A DNA stretch of 64,000 nt, taken from positions 248,001 to 312,000 of the forward strand of contig NZ_QMFY01000007.1 in assembly GCF_003286915.1 (NCBI RefSeq), read 5' to 3'. This document shows positions 11,869-19,709 of this stretch, piece after piece (within the stretch, counting starts at the first letter, position 1; each line of letters begins with the position of its first letter). The translations under genes were made by a program, and so were the position numbers. Source of the DNA: Pseudochryseolinea flava. GTDB lineage: Bacteria; Bacteroidota; Bacteroidia; Cytophagales; Cyclobacteriaceae. The notes beneath the pieces are model-generated. The model was not told the DNA's origin. It made no database searches and saw only the letters and a program-made list of their open reading frames with translations.

Positions 11869-12585
11869 TTATTTGATCTGTGGTGATGGCGAATCAACTT
11901 TAACAATCAACTTATATCCTTCGCCATGAAGATTTAGAATTTCGATTGCATCTTCATCGCGCAACAGTTTACGAATCTTACTCACATATACATTCAAACT
12001 GTATCCACGAAATTGCTCGTCGTCGCCCCAGATATTTTTCAACGCTTCATCACGCGTAAGGACTGCATTTTCTCGTTCACACAACAACTTCAACAGCTTC
12101 GATTCGATTGATGTAAGTTTGATATGCTTATCGCCCGAAACTAATTCTCGAAGTCCTGATTGAAACGTTAGTTTCCCTAACTTAAACGTTCCTGGCGACT
12201 TAATTTTTTCTTGCACCTTCACACGTTTTAGAATGGCGTTAATACGAAGATAGAGTTCTTCCATACTAAACGGCTTCGTCAAGTAATCATCGGCGCCCAA
12301 TTTAAGCCCTTTAATTTTATCCTCCTTTGTCGACTGACCGGTAAGAAAAATAATTGGCATGTCCTCATATAATTCTCTGATTTCAGCAGCCAATGTAAAC
12401 CCGTCTTTGCGAGGCATCTTAATATCAACAATACACAGGTCCACTGGTGTGGTTCGGAGAATATCGAGTGCTGCATCAGCGTCGTGCTTAAGCGTAACTT
12501 GATATCCACGCATCTCAAGATATTCTTTTGTCAGTTCACTGTAATGAACTTCATCGTCTATATGCAGTAAGTGCGCAACGGTCAT
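11869..12585 (-). CDS. OmpR/PhoB-family response regulator
   Basis: The 238-residue protein has an N-terminal receiver (HIDDE acidic pair at 10-11, phosphorylatable D54 in CIVDIKMPRKDG, a conserved LTGQ segment and K in LTKPF). A C-terminal winged-helix domain follows (about 140-230; LTSIESKLLKLLCE, then a recognition helix near SLNVYVSKIRKLL). It should bind DNA as a dimer on direct repeats. I use the ATG at 12585 (MTVAHLLHIDDE); an upstream TTG in the same frame is less likely. It is the first gene of a two-gene operon with the Hpt protein. Three tandem 10-bp repeats lie about 120-150 bp upstream of the start and are candidates for autoregulation. Confidence 0.95.
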   Translation of the reverse strand: MTVAHLLHIDDEVHYSELTKEYLEMRGYQVTLKHDADAALDILRTTPVDLCIVDIKMPRKDGFTLAAEIRELYEDMPIIFLTGQSTKEDKIKGLKLGADDYLTKPFSMEELYLRINAILKRVKVQEKIKSPGTFKLGKLTFQSGLRELVSGDKHIKLTSIESKLLKLLCERENAVLTRDEALKNIWGDDEQFRGYSLNVYVSKIRKLLRDEDAIEILNLHGEGYKLIVKVDSPSPQIK

Positions 12586-12703
12586 GAGGGTAGAGTTTTG
12601 TTTCGCCAACTAATTGCGAAGGGAAGTTACGACATTATTTCAATTCAAAATAGTACCCGATTAACCCCGGAACACCGTAAAGCAACGCATAGCCTACTGG
12701 CCA

Positions 12704-12733
12704 TTTTAATATTTTTTTATACTTCTTAATATT
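12704..12733. promoter_or_regulatory. Three tandem 10-bp direct repeats upstream of the response regulator
   Basis: The top strand reads TTTTAATATT (12704), TTTTTATACT (12714) and TCTTAATATT (12724), three imperfect 10-bp units in register. Read on the other strand the units fit RTATTAARAA, the same unit repeated at 5825-5844. The array sits between the regulator gene (leftward) and the serine hydrolase gene (rightward), so it could influence either. Confidence 0.45.
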
Positions 12734-12836
12734 TTCTTCAATCCTCGCCTTAAAGCCGACACTAGTTTTGTCGTGTTAAATCATTGGTTCCCTCGCCAAT
12801 ACAAAAAAATGTCTCACGATTAAACACAAAAAAAAG

Positions 12837-15470
12837 ATGTCCTCTCTAAATTTTAACTTCACAACAAAGGCGACAAGGTTACTATATCTTGTACTCGTTG
12901 CCTTGACATTAACCGGGTTTTTCCCCTCCCATGCACAGGTTGGAAAAGAAGATCTCCCCGACATTGATCCACAAGTTTTTAAAGATTACATGAACAGTAA
13001 ATTGAATGGTCAGGTTCGTGGCTATTCATTCTTCCTAACAAAAGATGGAAACTATGTTACATCTGATGCAAAAGGTGTTGCCAGAACAGCACAAGACAAC
13101 AATGGCATTCAAGCACCTTATAAAGTAACGACGCTGCAAGAAATCGCCAGCGTAAGCAAAATGATTACCGCCGTAGCATTACTCCGTGTGTTGGAGAAAT
13201 CAGCTACTGTAAATGTAAACTCCGCAATTGGGCCGTATCTTCCAAAGGGCTGGAAAGTAAGCCCGAGCTTTGCTGCGCTTACGTTTCGACAATTACTATC
13301 GCACAAAACTGGCTTACGTACGGATACAACCATCGTTGGCATTGGCTATGAACACGTATTGGAACAATATGGTGCAAGACCGATTAATCCTGAACTGCGC
13401 AAACTAAGAAGCTATTGGAATGCCAACTATCAACTCATCCGCATTACCATCCCCAATATCATCGATGCTGCACATCGACAAAAGGATGCTTACTGGGCAG
13501 CCATGAAGAAAGCAGGCTTGATTTCTGCGGATCAATACAACAACCTGATCGCAGAAAGTGGATCCACGATTTATCGAAACTATGTGAAGGCATTTTTATT
13601 TCAACCTGCTGGGGTAACAACTGCTACTTGTAATCCACTTGCCGTCGATGACCTCGCATGGGCTTACGAAACAAAAAACAGCACCAAGGGAACACCTGGA
13701 ATTGACTACAGCTTGTATTGCAGTAGCGGATTCTGGCAAATGTCAGCGAGAGACGTTGCGCTATGGATGACGAAGGTGATGAGTACAGAAACCATTATTA
13801 GCAACGCAACCAAGTTGATCATCAACAACACCACCAATATCGACTCCGTTGGGTGGTCGGATAGGAACAAAAGAGCGAATGGCTATTACTATGGACATGG
13901 CGGTGATATCTATTGGGGAGACTTTAAACCTGAAGTACATTCGTATTTGATGTACATGCCAGGAAATTATGTCGGCTATGTACAGGTGAACTCAAAAGAA
14001 TTTGGTTCCTGGAATCTTAGAAGTCTACTCTTTCAAGCTTATGATGCAGCGCGAAAATTTCCATACAACTGTTACAGCAATGGCGCTACCTACCAATTCC
14101 CCAACAGTTCTACAGCAGGCTACATCTCAAAAGTGTCGCTGGGAAAACTTCAGCAAAGTAGTGGAAAAAGTACTGGCTATACATTCTTCAACAACTTTAC
14201 GACCAGATTCAAGCAAGACAGTAGCTACACGTTGACGCTAAAATCAAGTTACACCAATGTGGCAAGTCCTGTGTATTGGTCAGTGTGGGTCGATTACAAC
14301 CATGATGATGCCTTTCAAGGGAACGAGAAAATCTACGCTGTCAAAAGCACTAGCGGACTTGTCGTAACGACTAAAATTAAAATTCCAATGTCTGCGATGT
14401 TGGGGACTACACGGATGCGCGTTGCCTTAAAAAGACACGATACCGAGATCATCAATAACGCCTGCGATGATTTTCAATTTGGCGAAGTGGAAGATTACAT
14501 GGTCGACGTAACAAAACCGTGCGGACTGATTACAAATCTAAATGCCGTCAATATATCATCGACTGGCGCACGACTTACCTTCAATAAACCTATTGATAAT
14601 GTGAGTAACTACACCTTGCGCTATCAAGAAGTTGGCTCAAATTACTTTCAATACACTGTCGTTGGCGTGTCGAACGATGCAACAATTATTTACCAGGCAT
14701 TGAACTTGAAACCAAACACTAATTATCGTTGGTCGGTAAGATCGAACTGTGGCGACTTTGGCGCGTTTCAATACTTTACCACCCAAGATGTAAATATTTG
14801 TGGAACCGACGTTTTCGAGGCAAATCCCAATAGTGTAAACGCAAAGGCAATCAATTTTGACGAACCAATTACCGCATTGATCTGTAGCAATACAGCAACC
14901 GCCGACCAAGATTGGTTTAAGTTCACTGTTAGCAGCAATACCCTTGCTGGGACCAAGGTACAAATCGATCTCACGTCGCTGCCTGCTGACTATGATCTTT
15001 ACCTTCACGCCGGTGATAACACACCTCACATTGGCGCATCGCTCAAGAGAGGCACGACGAGCGAAGTGATTGAAAAAATCCTTACCGCTGGAACGTATTA
15101 CATTAAAGTAGTTGGATTTGTTGGTGCAGAGCATACACATGACTACTACAGATTAGCACTTACAAAATCCGGCGATATCTCGACTTCCCAATCGCAAGAA
15201 GACAGTTTAGAAACAGAAGAACCGGAAATTGTTATCTATCCCAATCCCGTTGCCGATGGGATCATGTACGCGGAGTTCACAACGGCAGCGCTACAGGAAG
15301 CTCCGGTCGTGCAACTCTTTGAACCGACTGGCAATGAAGTCAAAAATATTCGCTACGATAGTCAGGACGGAAAAATCACCATCGACTTGCACAACGTTAC
15401 ACGAGGAATGTACACGTTACGAATTACGTCTGGCACGCAAATGACAATAAAACGGATAGTCGTAGAATAA
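12837..15470 (+). CDS. Secreted serine hydrolase (beta-lactamase fold) with GEVED, FN3, PPC and T9SS domains
   Basis: The product has 877 residues. A signal peptide ends near SHAQ (about residue 34). The catalytic domain (about 40-390) resembles class C beta-lactamase/DD-peptidase proteins: SxxK is S105-V-S-K108, the Tyr-x-Asn motif is Y193-W-N195, and the KTG-like triad is H354-G-G356. Next come a GEVED-type domain (CDDFQFGEVEDYMVDV, about 545-560), an FN3-like domain, a PPC domain (about 655-780) and a T9SS type A sorting domain with YPNP (about 800-877). It should be exported and anchored or released by T9SS. The target could be an ester, a peptide or cell-wall material; I do not claim antibiotic resistance. 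The ATG at 12837 is well placed for the signal peptide. Confidence 0.88.
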   Translation: MSSLNFNFTTKATRLLYLVLVALTLTGFFPSHAQVGKEDLPDIDPQVFKDYMNSKLNGQVRGYSFFLTKDGNYVTSDAKGVARTAQDNNGIQAPYKVTTLQEIASVSKMITAVALLRVLEKSATVNVNSAIGPYLPKGWKVSPSFAALTFRQLLSHKTGLRTDTTIVGIGYEHVLEQYGARPINPELRKLRSYWNANYQLIRITIPNIIDAAHRQKDAYWAAMKKAGLISADQYNNLIAESGSTIYRNYVKAFLFQPAGVTTATCNPLAVDDLAWAYETKNSTKGTPGIDYSLYCSSGFWQMSARDVALWMTKVMSTETIISNATKLIINNTTNIDSVGWSDRNKRANGYYYGHGGDIYWGDFKPEVHSYLMYMPGNYVGYVQVNSKEFGSWNLRSLLFQAYDAARKFPYNCYSNGATYQFPNSSTAGYISKVSLGKLQQSSGKSTGYTFFNNFTTRFKQDSSYTLTLKSSYTNVASPVYWSVWVDYNHDDAFQGNEKIYAVKSTSGLVVTTKIKIPMSAMLGTTRMRVALKRHDTEIINNACDDFQFGEVEDYMVDVTKPCGLITNLNAVNISSTGARLTFNKPIDNVSNYTLRYQEVGSNYFQYTVVGVSNDATIIYQALNLKPNTNYRWSVRSNCGDFGAFQYFTTQDVNICGTDVFEANPNSVNAKAINFDEPITALICSNTATADQDWFKFTVSSNTLAGTKVQIDLTSLPADYDLYLHAGDNTPHIGASLKRGTTSEVIEKILTAGTYYIKVVGFVGAEHTHDYYRLALTKSGDISTSQSQEDSLETEEPEIVIYPNPVADGIMYAEFTTAALQEAPVVQLFEPTGNEVKNIRYDSQDGKITIDLHNVTRGMYTLRITSGTQMTIKRIVVE

Positions 15471-15495
15471 TAGCAGACTTTGCGGATAAATAAAA

Positions 15496-15546
15496 TGTGC
15501 ATCCTCCATAATTACTAACACGGAGGATGCACACTATTTTTTAGAA
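15496..15546. terminator. Terminator hairpin between convergent genes
   Basis: A perfect 12-bp stem pairs TGTGCATCCTCC (15496-15507) with GGAGGATGCACA (15522-15533) around a 14-base loop and is followed by a T-run. It lies between the serine hydrolase and the convergent GH16 gene and may serve both. Confidence 0.88.
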
Positions 15547-15553
15547 TGCGTGA

Positions 15554-18500
15554 TTACCGTTTGATAAATTTCTTACGGTAAGTTGACTTTGAATTCACGT
15601 TCAAAATGTACAGCGCTGCTGGGAGTCCTTCAATGTTGATCATCGACTTTATAACAACCTTCTCTCCCACCGGACTTCCCATCGTTGACGTAATTTGAAC
15701 AACCGTACCGTCGTTTACACCTTCAATGTAAAGGAAACTGCTCGCAGGATTAGGATAGAGTTTGATGGCTTTGGCCAGATCGCCTTCGACATCCGTGACT
15801 GTTTCAACGACCACTGTTACCTCATCCGAAGCGCTTGTACCTTTCTCGTCTATCACCGTTAACTTGAAGACGTATGTCCCTTCAACAAGTCCAGCGGCGT
15901 GCAACGTAGGGGTATTCACACCCGACAGTACCGGTGTATTCGGACCACTTACCACACTCCAAGCGTATACACTAATCTCCTCGACACTCGTGACATCACT
16001 TTCAAGCGTCACTTCCGTAGTAGGAAGCGCAAGGGATACGTTGTCTCCAGCATTTACAACGGGGGCGCTACCTGCTTTGTGGCCGTAAACTTCTAACTCA
16101 AATATGGAATAACCATATGGCGTTGCCCGTGTTGTTCCATAGATTCTTACGTAACGGCCCTCACCAGAAAGCCCAGTGTGATCATTAACAAGCGTCGAAT
16201 TTCCTGTTACTGTTTTTGCCACGACCCAGACATTGGCATCCTCAGAAAATTCAATTTTATAATCTTTTGCATAGGCCGGTTCCCATGTAATCTTCACACG
16301 ATTAACAACGTATTGATCACCCAAGTCAATCTGAATCCATTGCGGATCAGCAAACAGACTAGACCACCTTGTGTTTACATTTCCGTCCACCGCTGCCGAA
16401 CCTGGCGTTGTCCCATTTTCAATCGACGACACCGTTACTGTTTTCAACAGTGCAAGGTTAACCGCAGCAGGAACAACAACCACCGTCATTTCATCGGTCG
16501 CTGTGAGTCCCCCCAAGTCATGTACACTAAACTTAAAAACATATGTGCCGGCAACCAGGTTAGTCACCGTAACTTCTGCTGAGCCTTGCGTGCTGAAGGT
16601 AGGTTCGTTAGGTCCACTCACCAGCGTCCACTCATACGACTCAATGGTGCCTGTATCTTCTCCTATTCCTTTAAGCAACGCGCTGGAAGTTGGTAATGTA
16701 ATGGTTTGATCATTTCCTGCATTCGCCGTAGGAGCCTCATTCGGCATCACGGTCACCTTCACGATATCGAAAGCTGTCGCACCTTCATTGTCGCCAACCG
16801 TAAGCTTAAATTCATGTACGCCTTCTGCAAGATTATTTACAGATACCCTAGCCTTCCAAGTTTGATCGATCGTTGATGAACCTGGCCCACTTACAACGGA
16901 CCATTCGTAAGACACTATCGTTCCGTCAGCATCTGCGCCAGATCCCTCGAGTCCGACGTAATTCGTGGGCAATGAAATAGAAACATCTTCACCTGCATTT
17001 GCTTGTGGCAATAAATTCGCGCCGACAAACACGCTTACTTCATCAAAACCATCCACACCGCCATCGTCAGTCGCCGTGAGACGAAACACATAAGTACCTT
17101 CGATGAGGTTCGATGCGCTTAGCGTCAACGTTGTACTGCCGGACAATGTCGGCGTATTCGGGCCAGAAACTTTTGTCCAGGCAAAAGCTTCAACCGTCCC
17201 ATCGGTATCTTCTGCAGTACCTGTCAGAGAAACACTTGTACCCGAACGAAGTACTTTATTCTCACCTGCGTTTACGAGGGGAGCTTTGTTCGGACCGAGG
17301 TCCGGATCCGCCGCGAGGCCTCCTTTGAAATAAATATTATCAATGGCAATGTTGGCAATATTACCTGTGCCCAACAGCTGAAAGAGTTGTGTTACTTCCA
17401 TGAAATTAACGGCATCATAAAAATCACTTAATGGAATTTCCACCGTTTGCCATGTTCCATTCCGTTGAAAGCCATAGGGCGTCTTACCGGGTTCGAATGC
17501 AATCCACTTTTGCCCTTCGCCATCGCGTGTACCACTTTTCATACCAATGAAAAACGGCGTCGCTGCATCTGACGTCTTCAAAGAGAAAACGAGTTTAGCA
17601 TTTTCATTCTTGAACGCCGTGAGATTATGCATCGCACTTGCCGTAAAAGCAGCGCCAAACCATCCTTTATTATTGTGCGTAAACGAAAGCACTTCAGTAC
17701 CTTCAGCAGGCGTTGTTACTTGAGGGTTAAGCGTAGTCTCCCACACAAAGAAATCGCCTTCTGTTCCGAGATCAAATTTATCAACACCTACATGTGTATC
17801 ACTGTAGATTACATAGTCACCATTTTCAGGTGTAATTTTCGTTCCATCTGACCAGTAAATGTTGTCAATCGCAAAACTCACCGGCGCAGATGGGCTATCG
17901 CCAACCAAGTAAAACATGTTGTTGATCGATCTAAACTCAATGTTACCAAAAGCTGTAAATGGGATCACTACTTCGTGCCACTCACCGTCGCGAACTAAAC
18001 CATATTGATTACCCGCCGGATCCAACTTCACTGGTTTTGATTGCGTCGAACCTTGTGCATTGCCATTCGCCTTACTAATAAATCCAATTGATATCGGCCA
18101 AGTCGACGTTGTTTTCATATGAAAATGCAATTGGCCGTCAATGAAGTTTTGCATATTCTTCACGTGGTTAATCCCTACTGGGATTCCCATTCCAAACCAA
18201 TTTCCAGGACTGGCGGTATACGACAATACCTTCTCGCCTTCCTGGGCCGTCGATGCCGTAGCTGTCAAGTTGCTCCAAATGTCAACAATGGGCATGGGAC
18301 CAAGTGAGTTTGTTACCGGGGTCGTTTCTGTAAATACGCCGAAGGTGCCCGTCTCGCGTGCATTATTCACCGCTTGAAAAGTCTCCGTGTCTTCGTTCTC
18401 ATACACACGAACATAATCGATCAGCATTTGTGCCGGCATCGGCGCAGTAATCTGATTCGGGTCCGTTATCTGCACAAAATTCTGTCCGCCCACCGCAAGA

Positions 18501-19282
18501 TTAAGAATCACGAAAAATGGACTATTGAATTCTTTGATGTTTGCATCATTCGCCGGTATTGCAAATTCGTAAAACCTCACGCCATCAACATAACCTTCAA
18601 TTTTCGTTGGCGTCCATGTCAACTTGAACAAATGAAATCCATCGTTGAATGTACCTGGGATAGTCGTACTACCAGTAGCCGAAGCGTTGCCCCACCATCC
18701 ATTGCCTGGCGCATTGGGATCTAAGTCACGGAAATTATCTTGAAACCAGTGTACGGTCGTGCTGGCTTTTTTATTAGCAACATTGTTTTGCCAGTCATCT
18801 TTGAAACCAGCTTCCAGAATATCGATCTCACCAGAACTCGGCCATCCTACGTTTGGATAGTTTGCTCCGAGCATCCAAAATGCCGGCCACAATCCATTTT
18901 GTAAATCCGGTAATTTCATACGCGCTACGATCGTTCCATACTTGAAATCGAACTTTCCAGCGGTGTTAATTCTCCCAGATGTAAATTGTTTGTTCTCTGG
19001 TGCTGCACCATAATTTTCGCGGCGTGCTTCAATCACCAGATATCCTGTATCCGCTGGATTGGATTTTGATCCAACGAATACGTTCGACTCACCGGATGTA
19101 TAATACTGCAACTCGCCGTTACCAAATCCGCCGCCACCAACTTCTGTTGTCCATTTTTCCGGGTCGAGTTTGGGCGTTCGAAATTCATCAGACCATACGA
19201 GTGTTTGGGCATTTGTCGTCACCGCAACGGTCAGCAAGAGTAGCAGTATTGCGACACGACACAACTTGTAGAATAGCATCAT
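15554..19282 (-). CDS. Multidomain GH16 endo-beta-glucanase, T9SS cargo
   Basis: The product has about 1242 residues. After a signal peptide (ending VTTNAQ) comes a glycoside hydrolase family 16 domain (about 28-300) with the intact catalytic motif GEIDILEAG (nucleophile and acid/base Glu near 152 and 157). GH16 enzymes of this type cut beta-1,3 or beta-1,3/1,4 glucans such as laminarin. Two tandem, mutually similar carbohydrate-binding-like domains follow (about 305-480 and 490-655, each ending FAIDNIYW or IAIDNIYF). Then come three PKD/REJ-like domains with NAGE(D/N) starts and WxxVSGP motifs, an F5/8 type C/CBM32-like domain (about 938-1063), a fourth PKD-like domain and a T9SS type A tail (YPNP, about 1170-1242). 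I use the ATG at 19282 because the codon before it is TTG. The exact glucan is not determinable. Confidence 0.93.
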   Translation of the reverse strand: MMLFYKLCRVAILLLLLTVAVTTNAQTLVWSDEFRTPKLDPEKWTTEVGGGGFGNGELQYYTSGESNVFVGSKSNPADTGYLVIEARRENYGAAPENKQFTSGRINTAGKFDFKYGTIVARMKLPDLQNGLWPAFWMLGANYPNVGWPSSGEIDILEAGFKDDWQNNVANKKASTTVHWFQDNFRDLDPNAPGNGWWGNASATGSTTIPGTFNDGFHLFKLTWTPTKIEGYVDGVRFYEFAIPANDANIKEFNSPFFVILNLAVGGQNFVQITDPNQITAPMPAQMLIDYVRVYENEDTETFQAVNNARETGTFGVFTETTPVTNSLGPMPIVDIWSNLTATASTAQEGEKVLSYTASPGNWFGMGIPVGINHVKNMQNFIDGQLHFHMKTTSTWPISIGFISKANGNAQGSTQSKPVKLDPAGNQYGLVRDGEWHEVVIPFTAFGNIEFRSINNMFYLVGDSPSAPVSFAIDNIYWSDGTKITPENGDYVIYSDTHVGVDKFDLGTEGDFFVWETTLNPQVTTPAEGTEVLSFTHNNKGWFGAAFTASAMHNLTAFKNENAKLVFSLKTSDAATPFFIGMKSGTRDGEGQKWIAFEPGKTPYGFQRNGTWQTVEIPLSDFYDAVNFMEVTQLFQLLGTGNIANIAIDNIYFKGGLAADPDLGPNKAPLVNAGENKVLRSGTSVSLTGTAEDTDGTVEAFAWTKVSGPNTPTLSGSTTLTLSASNLIEGTYVFRLTATDDGGVDGFDEVSVFVGANLLPQANAGEDVSISLPTNYVGLEGSGADADGTIVSYEWSVVSGPGSSTIDQTWKARVSVNNLAEGVHEFKLTVGDNEGATAFDIVKVTVMPNEAPTANAGNDQTITLPTSSALLKGIGEDTGTIESYEWTLVSGPNEPTFSTQGSAEVTVTNLVAGTYVFKFSVHDLGGLTATDEMTVVVVPAAVNLALLKTVTVSSIENGTTPGSAAVDGNVNTRWSSLFADPQWIQIDLGDQYVVNRVKITWEPAYAKDYKIEFSEDANVWVVAKTVTGNSTLVNDHTGLSGEGRYVRIYGTTRATPYGYSIFELEVYGHKAGSAPVVNAGDNVSLALPTTEVTLESDVTSVEEISVYAWSVVSGPNTPVLSGVNTPTLHAAGLVEGTYVFKLTVIDEKGTSASDEVTVVVETVTDVEGDLAKAIKLYPNPASSFLYIEGVNDGTVVQITSTMGSPVGEKVVIKSMINIEGLPAALYILNVNSKSTYRKKFIKR

Positions 19283-19285
19283 CAA

Positions 19286-19709
19286 AGGGTTTGGGTTGGG
19301 TTAAAAAATATCAGCAATTGGTCTTAAACACCATTCGCATTATCCAAAAATGCTAAGTTTAATCACACAACACATACTAGCGCATACGTTTTCACTACAC
19401 TATGGACTACATCATAACTACTTCAATTGATTTTTACCTGCGTTTCGAATGATAAAACTAGTTTCGATAAAAACTCGATCGTTAGCACCACCGAAATCTA
19501 CACTTCCTAATACCCGGCTTGGAAGTGCCTGTAACCAAACTGGTCAATGAAGCATCTAAGACTGTGAGTGTTCAATTTACTCCATGGCACTGTTCATTTT
19601 TATACAGCAAGATTTCGCTGAAGTGGATTTTCGCTCAAATTTCAGACGAAAGAAACGTGGATTGATTTTTGGCACTGCCAGCAAGTTCCATCACTAAATA
19701 ACGAAGCTC
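19286..19709. other. Intergenic region, no gene seen
   Basis: This is 424 bp between the divergent GH16 and permease genes. It presumably holds both promoters. I found no convincing small gene, hairpin or repeat. Confidence 0.5.

Noticed and set aside
12837-15470. Antibiotic-resistance beta-lactamase
   Set aside because: The motifs fit the broad serine hydrolase fold; the insert, added domains and T9SS tail give no support for beta-lactam activity.
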